NCBI GenBank assembly: GCA_012861695.1
Contig: JAAOOA010001122.1
Span: 1-64,000, forward strand
Direction: 5' to 3'
From: Trematomus loennbergii
Taxonomy: Eukaryota; Chordata; Actinopteri; Perciformes; Nototheniidae
Length of the DNA stretch: 64,000 nucleotides
Part shown: piece by piece, positions 9,994-20,989 of the stretch
Layout of the letters: each line of letters opens with the position of its first letter
Position numbering within the stretch: position 1 is the first letter of the stretch
Translations under genes and position numbers: made by a program
Notes under the pieces: model-generated
The model's input: the letters and a program-made list of their open reading frames with translations, nothing else
The model's database searches: none
Told to the model about the DNA's origin: nothing

Positions 9994-11089
9994 GTACAGT
10001 TTATGAACGACGACAAGTTTTTCTTAATTTTTGTATTGAAGGCCTGTTGGATTTAATCAGCTCGCTTAGCACTGCCAGAAGCCCAGCCTGAAAGGTATTT
10101 TGTTGCTCCACCTGGCACCATGAGCGGCTGGTCGTCCGATTCCTGGGCCTTGTGTGAATGCAGCAGCCGTTCGTCGTGCATCTCCTTGACACGCAAGTCC
10201 TCATTCTCCTTGCTGACCACGGCACGGCAGTCCATCGCCATGATGGTGTCAAGGAAGCTGTCATCCCGTGCCCGCTTTCCTAAGGTGAAATATGCAAGAT
10301 ACAAGATCAGTTTAATCGCAACAACGACACAACATTGTCCAAATACCAGAAGGGGAGCAGCCCATAACAGAGAGCCCCCCACGTCAGAGTCATCACTGTG
10401 GGCGATCTCCACCTCTGAGGCCCAATCCCAAACCACTCCCTCGACCCTACCCCTCCGTGACGGAGTGAACTCCGTCTGTAGTCTCACTCTCAGGTCAACG
10501 AGGCTCCCTCCTGTCAGATGGAGGGAGTAAATACAGCGGCAAGCTTTGGGACAAACTCCCCTCTCTCCGGCAGAAACAGGAAATGCCGTAACTGTATGTA
10601 ACAACGGTTTCAAATCAGCTTCTCTTAGACAAAAAATGTAAATTAATAACTCAAATAAAACTCCAAACATCTTTCATTGTGTTACTTTTTCTGTAAAGCT
10701 CTTTAGTTTTAAACCTGATGTTTATAAGTTTCTAGTTTTTGCAACAGTCTGTAAATATACACAACTTATAATAAAATGCACACATTTACCTTTTTCTAGA
10801 CTAAACACAGGTAGATCCTAAGTTAAAATATGAGGTTATCATGAGGTTGTTAACATCGCAATTTATCAGTGGATGTTTGCTGGAACTACTTTTTAACAGC
10901 GTGTTTCCTGACGGACACACACAGCGTGACTCCGGTCAGGTATAGACCGGTCTCAAGTCAGCACCGATGCAGACTCGCTGTTTGAGGCTTGATAGCCCAC
11001 TCCCCTCCCACACCTCTCCACTCGTTGGTTTGGAACAGCACTTAATGTGGCGGACCCTCCGCGTGAACGAAGGGGTAGTGTGTAGGGGT

Positions 11090-11205
11090 AGGGTGTAGCA
11101 TGTCGTTGTGTCCCCGAGACACTTCACCCCAAAGTGCTCCTGTGGGGATTGCCCACAGTATTGAGTAGGTAAGCTTTGGATAAAGCGTCTAACAAGTGAC
11201 ATGTA
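11090..11205 (+). mobile_element. SINE body and L2-type 3' tail fragment
   Basis: The stretch has gcatgtcgttgtgtccc and gacacttcacccc (the same body motif as the SINE at 9745-9993). It ends with gctttggataaagcgtct, the tail many fish SINEs share with L2 LINEs. The tRNA head is missing. It lies inside intron 2 of the Myb-like relic. Confidence 0.7.
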
Positions 11206-11794
11206 AGGATTCAAAACTTTTGGTGGCCATATTGAATAACAAACCAATGTGGTTTACTTGTTATCCACAGTTTAGCTGCTAAATGTTACCTTTACAAAGC
11301 TACGCTGAAAACACAGCAAAGTTCATATAACGGTATTAGGTTAGTTGAACTAATATTTTTATAGTTAAACTCAACACTTTTCTTTGTGCTCCACAAATCT
11401 AAATGTATAAAGTGTGTTTTCACCTCCGTTCCCTCCTGTTTGCTGCAGTATGGCAGCAGCGGTCAGGATGGGATCCTCTGTGATCAGATAGTGGTCCTGA
11501 TGGTGTCCGCTGACCGGCGCAGGCTGCCTACTCTCAGCGGGGGGGAACTGAACGTGGAAACTGTGTTTCTCTGAGGGATCCTCCATGTAGTCTGAGAAGC
11601 CTTCTGAGGAAACAAGGTCAAACTATTTAGGATATACTATGAGAAGGAACAATGTTTATGCAGTAAATAGAATTTCAATTACATTTCTACTTAAATGTGC
11701 AAAAATATTGGAACATCAGTCTTTGTGGCATGCAGGTAATCAACTGTTTAAGCTTTATCATCATTAACGTAGAATGAATGTTGCAAATTACAGT

Positions 11795-12400
11795 ACAAAC
11801 TAACACACACATACAGTACAAATTAACACAAACATACAGTACAAACTAACACACACATACAGTACAAACTAACACACACATACAGTACAAACTAACACAA
11901 ACATACAGTACAAACTACACACACATACAGTACAAACTAACACACAAACTAACACACACACAGTACAAATTAACACACACTACAGTACAAACTAACACAC
12001 ACATACAGTACAAACTAACACACAAACTAACACACACACATACAGTACAAATTAACACACATACAGTACAAACTAACACACACATACAGTACAAACTAAC
12101 ACACACATACAGTACAAACTAACACACAAACTAACACACAGTACAAATTAACACACATACAGTACAAACTAACACACATACAGTACAAACTACACACAAA
12201 CTAACACACAGTACAAATTAACACCACATACAGTACAAAACTAACACACACATACAGTAAAAACTAACACACACATACAGTACAAACTAACACACAACTA
12301 ACACACACATACAGTACAAATTAACACACACATACAGTACAAACTAACACACACATACAGTACAAACTAACACACACATACAGTACAAACTAGGTAGCAT
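11795..12400. repeat. Minisatellite, acacacatacagtacaaact units
   Basis: About 28 imperfect units of acagtacaaactaacacacacat, 18-24 bp each, with frequent single-base indels and some double or half units. Reading frames over it are repeat artefacts. It lies between exons 1 and 2 of the Myb-like relic. Confidence 0.95.
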
Positions 12401-13632
12401 TATGTCCAGCTAGCATGCTAATTGCTAACGATATATTATCGTATTTATCCCGGAGGGAAAACTAGTTTCTAATCCTGAGAGAAACACCTCGCCTGAAACA
12501 CACGATAGTGCCATGAGTTAGTGAAGCAAATTACAGAACATTGCACTTATTCACAAGTCAAAACGTGTTCATAGCGGGCATGGATGAGAATAGCTAGCTA
12601 GCTAGATGTTATTAGCCAGCTTGGACATAACGTTAGCAAGTTCTACCATGGCTAGCTCGATCTACTGAGCAAATAAAAGTACATCTAAGACCAGTATTGT
12701 GCAGATTAAAACAGTGCAGTGCATGTATTTTTATTTTACCTTCGTATCGTCCCGACATGACTTTGCCAGGTCTGCTAACTTGCTGATCCACTGAAACTGC
12801 ATGCAGTAGAAGCTTCAGAATGTGGCGCTTCGCGTCCTTCGAGTAAATCGCCAGAAGCGCAGACACATCCTCATCACTCCAATTGATTTATTTGGTGTTG
12901 CTATAATAACTGCTTTCACAAAAGGAATCTCTTCGTGTGTGCTGCGAAGCGAGGAATACAATGGCCGCTTACAACAACAAATTCGGAGTCAAACGGGCGT
13001 GGTTTGCATTCCGCACAGCCAATCAGACGTAGGAACTACTTTCTCCCACGACAGACCCTGCTCTGTAGCGGGGACTGAAAAGCGAGTCTCGCGAACTAAG
13101 TTGAGCTAAAGTAGTTCCTGGGGCTTTTTGGTGTGAACGCAAATATATCGTAGTTCTGATGAACTATTGTGGGAAAAGTACACCAAAGTACTCCGGTGTG
13201 AACGCACCTAATGAGTGGATTTTTGAAACATACACAGTCGATGTATAGTAGGGATGTAACGATATTGAATATTGCGATATCAATTTAAAAAAAAAAATGT
13301 TTTTAACAAAAAACATTTTTAAACCTTTATTTAACCAGGTGGTCCCATTGTAGTGTTGCACGGTGTACCGATACTTGAAAGGTACCGCGATACCCTGCCG
13401 TTAAAAACGTTACGATTCCTCCGTTTCATTAGTATCGGTACTTTAAGAATGACGGGGTAAAGTACTCCGGTGAGAAGGCGCTGTTTTAATAAGAGCCGTG
13501 TGTGTTCAGCGCTCTGCTCCACTCCCTGCACTGCAGCCGTGCCTGTAGTCCCTCCCCTCTCAAGCACGCTCTAAGTGCCTCCCCTCTCTCATGCACGCGC
13601 TAGCTGCCAGAGCATGTGAGAAAACGAGAAGC

Positions 13633-13870
13633 ATGGCTGCAAGTGGGAGTGCAACTGCCCTGCGCCTCGGCTTGTTGACAAAAAAGACGCCAGAAGCGAA
13701 ATTTGGAAGTAGCTATATCTCTGACAGTGAGGGCAAGCCTACGGACACCACGAGGCCTGTCTGTAAGAAATGTTTTAGATCCCTGCAAACCAAGGGAGCC
13801 AACACATCAAACTTGCTAAGCACCTCGCCGACCGGCATCCAGAGCTGTTTTCACAGGGCAAATGAAAAGT
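13633..13870 (+). pseudogene. BED zinc-finger N-terminus of a hAT transposase
   Basis: The frame starts at ATG 13633 (MAASGSATAL) and carries DSEGKPTDTTRPVCKKCF followed by SNL, the first half of a zf-BED domain with its CxxC pair. The second half (HLADRHPEL, giving the His ligands) is in the next frame, so one base has been lost near 13815. A stop and a foreign insertion follow. BED fingers bind the ends of hAT elements; here the protein is dead. Confidence 0.8.
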
Positions 13871-13899
13871 GTAACCGGGGTGAAAAGGGTGTTACATTT

Positions 13900-14452
13900 C
13901 AACCCAGTCTCACGGCATTTCGTGTTATTAGTCCACAGAACGATTTTAAATGCAATGTATTTCTATTGGTAGTATGTTTCGTGCCTGCAACACGTCTTTT
14001 TGTCCGTCGGGTCTTGGAAGACCAGAAGCTGTGTGGTTCATAAAAACATGTTCTTACTCAATATCTTACCTAAGCCTAACCCTATCCCTTTTATTGTAAA
14101 TTGTATAATGTCTGAGTTTTTTTGCCGTCAGTGAGGAAAAGAAATGGGGCTCAGAGCCTCAGAATACTGAAATCTGTATTTTATGTCATCTTTTTTTCCT
14201 TCTAATTTGTTATTATTTGGTGCAGGCACAAAACATACTACCAATATAAATACATTGCTTCTAAAATCGTTCTGTGTCAGAATACTTAAATCTGTATTTT
14301 TTTAATGTCTTTTTCCTTCTAATTTGTTATTATTTACATTGCTTTTAAAATCGTTCTGTGTGACACGAAAAAAATGGCGAAATCGTGTTGGTGAACACGA
14401 ATCAATAGATTAATTTCGTGACTATAACACGAAATGCCGTGAGACTGTGTTG
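13900..14452. mobile_element. Third-level nested foldback MITE (TSD TACATTT)
   Basis: Both ends carry the same 24-nt inverted repeat, starting CAGTCTCACGGCATTTCGTG. The repeat extends outward to CAACC/CAACA, and TACATTT flanks it on both sides (13893-13899, 14453-14459). Inside, 13925-13990 and 14223-14282 form a second inverted repeat (agaacgattttaaatgcaat ... gcttctaaaatcgttct), and a third partial copy lies near 14337-14365. No protein is encoded. It interrupts the inner hAT after its BED segment. Confidence 0.88.
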
Positions 14453-15379
14453 TACATTTACTTAATTATGAATGTTGTTACATCAAGGCCGAAAATTAGG
14501 ACGAGTGCCAACGGTCAAAAATGTTTTTTCCCCTCCCAGAGCTACCAGCGCAGTGCCCCCAGATCTGGCGCCCTAGGTGACCGCCTATGCCAAAAATCGG
14601 CCCTGCCTAGTACATACAGTGGCAATGTCTCAAGATTTAGCAAAAATACACCTTTATTGAACATACAGTAACACAAATACTACAAAAATCCATATAACAA
14701 ACAATTATTTATTTTTTTGGGTACCTGACTGGCGCCCCCTAGCAGTGGCGCGCATATTTCAGCAGCGGCGGCGCAGCCACTATTTGTATATAGGGGAAAC
14801 ACTGACATCATGCTCAAGCCCATGCCCTCAAATCTAAGTCAAACAGTGTAATTTATTTTGTGACAAACAAACGTTTTGGTAGTTTGACGAGGCAATTAAT
14901 GGCAATGATAACTGTCTAATATGGCTATCTTTTTAGCTAACTTACCAATGTGGCTAACATCTGCAATGTACATGTTGTCAATAATATTTATATTACTGTA
15001 CTATTACATGTTAATAAATATAAAGTTAACTATCAAAGAAATCACATAAACTCAAGTATAAAGAAGAGACCATGTTGTAAGAAAACACTTAACAGATAAA
15101 CTACAATTTTATGATCATGAAAATAATAAAGAAAAGTATAGAAAAATAATTGGAATCTCAATTCTTGACTTGGTATCGGTATCGAAACCAAAATGTTGGT
15201 ATCGTGACAACACTATCCCATTGAGATCATCGATCTCTTTTTCAAGAGAGACCTGTCACAAAGGACATCGTATTTACAGGGCTACATTTACATCTCTAGA
15301 GACATTGACAAGTACCAACAGTATATATCTCGCCCTGTCAATAAGCCTCACCTTCTTGGCAAAAACGGTATTGTTTTTG

Positions 15380-15582
15380 AAGTGGTGGAAAGACAATGCA
15401 CAGTTTGACCCACTGCTGTCACCCATGGACAAAGCATATCTCTCTGTCCCAGCAACATCAGTACCAAGCAAGAGAGTTTTTTCCACAGCAGGGGATATGT
15501 AAATGCCCAAACATCCCAGCTTCTACCTGGAAATGTGGGCATGCTCATATTCCTAAAAACCTGTCTGATGATGCTGAGTGAG
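15380..15582 (+). pseudogene. hAT C-terminal dimerisation domain relic
   Basis: The frame contains FLKWWKDNAQFDPLLSPMDK and then AYLSVPATSVPSKRVFSTAG, the signature of the hAT dimerisation region (YLSVPATSVPSERVFS). A frame shift follows before LLPGNVGMLIFLKTCL, which is the end of the same domain. It belongs to the outer hAT. The DDE catalytic part is deleted. Confidence 0.9.
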
Positions 15583-15773
15583 TGAGTTAGTGAGTTGAGT
15601 TACTTGAAAAACTAAAGTGAAACTTGATTTATTTTATTGCAGGGTCTGATTATTATATTGTTGACACTTTAAAATACTACTAAAATGCTGTACAAATCAG
15701 ATATATTATTCAATAAAGGTATTGATATTATCGTACCGTGAGTTTTTGGTATCATTACATCCCTAATGTATAG

Positions 15774-17206
15774 TGCATTGGAAATCTTAATGTTAGAGGT
15801 GTTTTACTGTAATAGAAATGTCCATTTAATGTGTTTTGCTTGATAAAGTGGCTTTTACATGAGAGTGGAAAGAACTGGGTCTTTATATCCCAAATAATAC
15901 CATGATTGATGTTTTAATTTGAAACTAACTGTGTAGCTCTGTACTACAGATAGGGAGTTCTTTTTGCAATGGGTCAGCAGTCTTATGGACGCAGTTGTTT
16001 CAGCGGCTACACTTCAACCAGATACAACACAAGCAATCTTCATTCAGACTTTTCAGACTCTTGCCATGACATGTAACTGTAATGTTTGACTCCTTTTCTG
16101 CGCAGAAAAGCTTATTTAACGTTCTAAGACTATCTCTTGCTGGAATCTTTATTTCTATGAGATATTTTCACCACAATATACTGGTGGGGGTAGAGGTGTA
16201 AGGGGTGTCTACATACACACTTACAGGCTGCCATTGTGCTGTTACCTAACATTAAGGTGACATTGTCCCTGGCAGGGTGTCCCAAAGGCCTCCACCCACC
16301 ACTAAACTCTCCTCCATGGCCATCCCAGCTGCTGCCCCCCTTAAAGCCCCCGGCTGTGTCCCTGCTTGGCTCCAGTGTTTGAGTCTTTCTTTAGCCCGGC
16401 CTGTTCAAAAGTCTTTATTGGCAGTCTGTCTTTAGCCCTGGCTATTCAAGGTTGCACTGGCAGGGAACTGCACTTTTCCAGCATGCGAAGGCCCTGACAA
16501 CAGCAGACTATGCCAGCTGTTGCCACCTTTATGTACAGCAATATGTCATCTCTTTACTCTGCACATCTCATCTGTCTCACGGCCTTCTTTTCTCCCTCCC
16601 GCCTGCTCGCTCTGTTTATGTTATCTTTCTGTCTCTGTCATCTCTTGCTAAGTTCTGTCTCTGTAGGTTGTCTACATCAATTTGTCGGTTTATCCATCTG
16701 TCTGCCTGACTCTTTGTTTTCTTCCTTCTGACTGACCCCTATGCTCTCGTACCTCCCTTATTCTCTTCCCCCCCCCTTTCTGCTGATTGTGGCCTATTGA
16801 AGCTGTGTGTCTGAGCCTGCACACCCCGAGCATCAAACTGTAGCCAAGGACCAGGAGATCAATGTAGCGCTTAAGATTAATAAAGACATTTTGAAGTCAA
16901 GCCATATTACCGACAGACTTCTCCAATCACATGCACACAGTGCTTGAAGTGGGGAGAAAAAGTCCTCCCTTATATAAGCATGTGCATCAGTAAACCATTA
17001 TTACATTCAATAAAAGTACTTAAAATATACTAGAAGATATTGCTTGGCTTCAAAACACAGGTTTATCTAATAAAGGGAACCATGTCAATGATTGGAATAC
17101 ACTCGCTTTAGTGTGTGGTGCAAAACCTCATCAGCTGACATGGAGAATTCAGGTTATTGTAATGTCGTGCGGCATCGGGAGATGGAGGTTCTGCTGCTGA
17201 TAACAC
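15774..17206. other. Low-repeat intergenic stretch, nothing recognised
   Basis: This is one of the few stretches in which I see neither repeats nor coding signatures. Short frames at 16452-16731 are overlapping pyrimidine-rich readings (tctgtctctgtc) with no domain. It may be native single-copy DNA. Confidence 0.4.
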
Positions 17207-17214
17207 ACCAACAG

Positions 17215-17422
17215 CAGGGTTGCCAACTCTCACGCATCTGGCGTGTGACACACGCTTTCACTCTCAATCTCACGCTCTCACGCTGCCCAAACTATTTTAC
17301 TACAGCCCAAACCGCTGCTGACACGATAGCAGTCATTTCGTGCGCATATGTGTAATTAAACCGAATTAAACCCATGATATCAAAATCTCACTCCAGCCAG
17401 GTACCCAAAGTTGGCAACCCTG
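17215..17422. mobile_element. Short hAT-like MITE, CAGGGTTGCCAACT ends
   Basis: It starts cagggttgccaactctcacg and ends aaagttggcaaccctg, flanked by CAACAG on both sides (17209-17214 and 17423-17428). Its left ~80 bp and right ~105 bp match the two ends of the longer copy at 40619-42205, so it is an internally deleted relative. Confidence 0.88.
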
Positions 17423-17676
17423 CAACAGGGTGTTGGCAGCTAGCCGGGTTGCTAATGTTAGCTCTCTGCTCCCGGCCAGAATTTATAAAAGTATAGGGTT
17501 TGACCTTTGGATATCCGACATATGATCTTCTGTGTCTAATTGTGTCCTCTTAGTGTTACCCTTTTTGAGCTAGGTCAACTTACAATCAACAAATATATGA
17601 CATACAATGAACTTACCAAACTGAAGTAGATGGTCAACTTCATTCATTTTCTTTCCGTTTTACTGATTTTATTATA

Positions 17677-17769
17677 AAATCAGAAGTGCGTTACAAATGA
17701 ACCCATTATTATTATTATTATTATTATTAATAATAATAATGGGTTTCATTTGTAACGCACTTCTGATTT
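17677..17769. repeat. Tail-to-tail LINE 3' ends forming a hairpin around (ATT)n
   Basis: Arms 17677-17704 and 17741-17769 pair (aaatcagaagtgcgttacaa with ttgtaacgcacttctgattt), with one extra base in one arm. The 36-bp centre is (ATT)n followed by (AAT)n. The right arm is the natural 3' end of the antisense LINE that follows; the left arm is a second, plus-oriented copy of the same 3' end. Confidence 0.9.
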
Positions 17770-17892
17770 GAAGTCAAATCCCGAAGTGCTACAAGCAGTG
17801 AGCATGGAACAATATAAAACAGCACACAACACGGTAGAATGAATAGTAAAAAAAGCAGTTTAAACAATTAGAAGAATAAATAAATAAAAGGT

Positions 17893-19808
17893 CTAGGAAA
17901 AGGCTCTATTGAATAGATGGGTTTTGAGGCCTTTTTTAAAAGCATCCACGGTCTGTGGAGCTCTCATGTGGTCGGGGAGAGCATTCACAGACTGGGAGCA
18001 GCCGAGCAGAAGGTCCGGTCTCCCATAGTACGGAGCTTGGTCCTGGGGGGTTTGACGAGGTTGTATTTGCTGGAGGTCCGCAAGTAAGTATGAGGGGTGA
18101 GGAGTTCCTTGAGGTAGGGAGGGGCAGTTCCATGGACACACTGGTGGGTGAGGACGGAGACCTTGAATTCGATCCTCAGTTCCACGGGGAGCCAGTGTAG
18201 AGATTTAAGGATGGGGTAGATGTGTTCATATTTGCACACCCTCATCAGGTTCCTAGCAGCGCTGTTCTGGATGTACTGGAGCTTCTGGATGCTTCTGTTA
18301 GGGATCCCGATGAGGAGTGCATTGCAATAGTCCAGCCTGGAGGAGACAAAGGCGTGGACAAGCTTTTCGCATCAGACAGAGTGAGTGTGGGCGGAGTTTG
18401 GCGATATTCCTGAGGTGATAGGAGTTCTTGCACAACTGTTTAATGTGAGCCTCAAAGGTCAGATGGGCATCCATTTTGACACCTAGGTTGGTGACTGTTG
18501 AGGAGAGGGTAATGTCCTGGCCAGAGAAGGTGATTGTGGTGATAGTGGATGACCGAACCTGGTGTGGGGTGCAAACTAGAATGGCTTCGGTTTTGGAGCT
18601 GTTAAGTTTCAGGAAGTTGTGCTTCATCCACGCCTGTATCTCCTCCAGGCAGGCAGTAAGTGTGGGTGAAGGCAGGGCTGCAGAGGGGTTGGGGTTGATC
18701 CTGAGGTACAGTTGGGTGTCATCAGCGTAACAATAGAATGATACTCCATGTCGGCTGATGATAGAGCCAAGGGGAGCATGTAGAGTGTGAAAAGGGTGGG
18801 GCCGAGAACTGATCCTTGAGGGACACCACAGATGACCCGACTCTGCCTCACCCAAGGAGACGTATGCTGTTCTCCCGTGAGGTATGATCTGAACCAGTCA
18901 AGGGGAGAGTCAGAGAGTACGATGGTGGAGTGGAGACGGTGGAGGAGGATGCCGTGATCGACGGTGTCTAAAGCTGCAGTGAGATCGAGGAAGATGAAGA
19001 GAGAGGGAGAGCCAGCATCAGCCGTCATCAGCAGGTCGTTGGTGACCCTGACCAGGCAGTTTCTGTGATGTGGCCAGAGCGGAAACCAGACTGGAACTTC
19101 TCAAATAGGTTATTGGAGTTTAGATGGTCCTGAAGCTTTTTCCAGCCCTTGGATAGAAATGGGAGGTTGGAAATGGGTCTGTAGTTGGCCAGGACTCCCG
19201 GTCAAGGGAGGGTTTTTGAGACGAGGTTGATGACAGCGGTTTTTAGGGCAGAGGGGATATGGCCAGCCTGGAGAGAGAGGTTTACGATCTTAGTGATCAT
19301 GGGGTTCATGGTACAGATGTAAGATTTCACCAGGGCTGACGGAAGGGGGTCCAGGACGATGCCCTCAACCTCTCGCTGAGAGATGTCAGAGAAACAGTGG
19401 AGAGGCTGGATTGTCCCAGGCTGTGGGTCGGCAGTTGGAACTGGAGGTGCAGAGGGGCTAGAGAGGAGGGAGCGGATGGTGTCAACTTTGGTTTTGAAGA
19501 AGGCGGCGAAGTTGCTCCACTGCTTCTCAGTGGATTCGGAGTGTAGAGGACTTTGGGGTTTGAGGAGGTGGTTTATGGTGGAGAACAGTTGCTTGGAGTG
19601 TCCAGTACTGTTGTTAATGATGGAGGAGTAGTACTGGGACCATGCATCTCTGAGGGACTGTGCGTAGGCCTTCTGGTGTTCACGATAAGCTAACCGGTGA
19701 ACAGTGAGTCCTGCTGTTTTCATTCTCCACAGCTCGCCGGTGTACCAAGGGCTGAGCGCGAGAAAGTGACCATCCTGGTTTTGAGGGGGGCGTGCAGATC
19801 CAGGAGAC
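17893..19808 (-). pseudogene. LINE reverse transcriptase region (broken)
   Basis: In order along the minus strand: a pre-RT segment with REHQKAYAQSLRDAWSQYYS (19680-19600), an RT start region near LSLQAGHIPSALKTAVI, the palm motif FLDLTAALDTVDHGILLHRL (about 18960), VICGVPQGSVLGPTLFTLYM (about 18800), the catalytic box FYCYADDTQLYL (about 18730), LKLNSSKTEAILV, a thumb with NLGVKMDAHLTF, and the C-terminal [13 protein letters not shown] and HLFNRAFS before the stop at 17893. At least three frame changes separate these blocks. The YADD aspartates are intact. Its 5' part continues across the transposon insertion at a single TTAA. Confidence 0.9.
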
Positions 19809-19814
19809 TGTTAA

Positions 19815-20985
19815 CTTCTTAAGGACGACGGTCCTCCCAGTGGACCCCCCCCCCACCGTTTTTTTTCGAGACTGTGTCTCAGGGCTTCTTAACATTTATG
19901 AAACTATTAATGTGTAGCACCAGATTAACGGGAAGAATCTCAGCTAACTGAAGATATTAACCATTTTTACCAAAACACAAGGGTAATACCAAGCCTCTGA
20001 ATTAGCACTAAGCGAAAAAATGCTAACGCACTTTAGCACATAACTCAAGATAAAGATACCCTTATTACTTATCGTAACTGCACATACAATATATCCGATT
20101 AAAGCTGAGACTCCACAGATTATATAGGTATAGTATCATCACTGAGCGATCCGAACTCGCGACAGGGGAAGCAAACACAGACATCACAACACGTACCTTT
20201 ACGGAGCTTTTACGGGAGATCGTCTCACCGTAGCTGTCAATCGATCAAAAAACATGTTCAATGGCATTAAAACGAGAAAAAGCACGGCTGAATCGGTTGA
20301 TCCATAGGTTAATAATGTAGCTGTAGCTTTGAAAAAATTATTTATAATCCATAATTCCATTTTTATGTAAAGATCGGAGAGAAAAAGTTAGCTGCTAATG
20401 GTAGCCAACAGAGTGTATGCAGCTTCCGGTTTTGGCCACGCGTCACTCTCACTCCTTATTTGTTAATGTGTTGGTGTGTGTAGAACTTTTCCTCGATTCC
20501 ATTGGCTCTAGCGGTTATAAAGATATTTCATTCATCAAAATCGACCAAGGGGGACCAGAGATATGGAAAATCCACCCAAATGACCCCAGAAGTGTTTTTT
20601 ATTGCTAAATCTCTCTAAAAAGGTCAAATTGCACTTGTTTTGCATCAATCTTGATACAGGGTACTTATTATATGTTGTACTTTGGATTCCTAAAGCTTTT
20701 AGTCTACTAACCCATCATCCAAGGGTGGTTTTCACTATAAGTAAAAAATACTTTTTGGGCGGACACTATAATCTACAGTTTTTTACTATGTTCAATCTGA
20801 ATTTTCTTTAAAATAAAAAACATCTATATTGATTCTGACTTTTCTACATCCAACTCACAGGTTTATCATTACTTTGAGAACGAAGATTATTAATTTAACC
20901 CTTTTAGAAGGGAAGATATGGTCATTTGTTCTGGGAATGTCATTTTCGAGCCTGAGACCTGAAAACAGACTCAGGGTGGAACAGG
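19815..20985 (+). mobile_element. TTAA-flanked element, copy A (piggyBac/Kolobok-like, non-autonomous)
   Basis: TTAA at 19811-19814 and 20986-20989 flanks a 1,171-bp unit starting cttcttaagg and ending ggtggaacagg. Removing it and one TTAA rejoins the LINE frame (NQSLNSLLDLHAPLKTR across the junction), which proves the borders. It has no transposase. A subterminal dyad, GGTCC-7 nt-GGACC, lies 18 bp inside the left end, and GAGCCTG with a diverged partner lies inside the right end. Exact duplication of TTAA is typical of piggyBac and Kolobok elements; which of the two is not settled by the sequence. Confidence 0.88.
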
Positions 20986-20989
20986 TTAA

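Larger units (their letters stand above)
10017..12890 (-). pseudogene. Decayed three-exon Myb/SANT-like DNA-binding protein gene (transposon accessory or host-like)
   Basis: Exon 1 (12887-12740) encodes NWSDEDVSALLAIYSKD, matching the first helix of Myb/SANT-like domains (W-S-D/E-E-V-x-A-L-L), and ends at a gaag|gtaaaa donor; an in-frame TAA precedes the motif and no start is visible. Exon 2 (11603-11424) starts after ttgtttcctcag and encodes an acidic, Pro-rich linker from FSDYMEDPSEKH, ending at ggag|gtgaaa. Exon 3 (10279-10017) follows caccttag and encodes RDDSFLDTIMAMD and then a charged helix rich in E, R and K. That layout (Myb head, loose linker, C-terminal coil) is usual for PIF/Harbinger accessory proteins and related host genes. 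Frame breaks in exons 1 and 3 indicate decay. A minisatellite and a SINE tail sit in the introns. Confidence 0.45.
13351..15215 (+). mobile_element. Inner hAT transposon (8-bp TSD TCCCATTG)
   Basis: It starts TAGTGTTGCACGG and ends CGTGACAACACTA, and is bracketed by TCCCATTG at 13343-13350 and 15216-15223. It carries a BED zinc-finger start and a third nested element at 13900-14452. Joining the flanks at one TCCCATTG copy restores the LINE-tail sequence of the outer layer, which confirms the boundaries. Confidence 0.92.
13249..15765 (+). mobile_element. Outer hAT transposon with nested insertions (8-bp TSD ATGTATAG)
   Basis: Terminal inverted repeats TAGGGATGTAACGATA (13249) and TATCATTACATCCCTA (ending 15765) are bracketed by an identical 8-bp duplication, ATGTATAG, at 13241-13248 and 15766-15773. 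An 8-bp TSD plus a hAT C-terminal dimerisation domain inside identifies the superfamily. Without the nested element at 13351-15215 only about 650 bp remains, so this is a deletion derivative. Its left part (13318-13350) and the matching part after 15216 also carry a reverse-oriented LINE 3' tail (aacctttatttaaccagg ... tcccattgagatc), so the nesting has an extra layer. Confidence 0.93.

Noticed and set aside
13241..13773. Single large hAT gene from BED to dimerisation domain
   Set aside because: Different TSDs show that the BED part and the C-terminal part belong to two nested elements.
17955..19631. Plus-strand open frames
   Set aside because: They are antisense shadows of the LINE reverse transcriptase.
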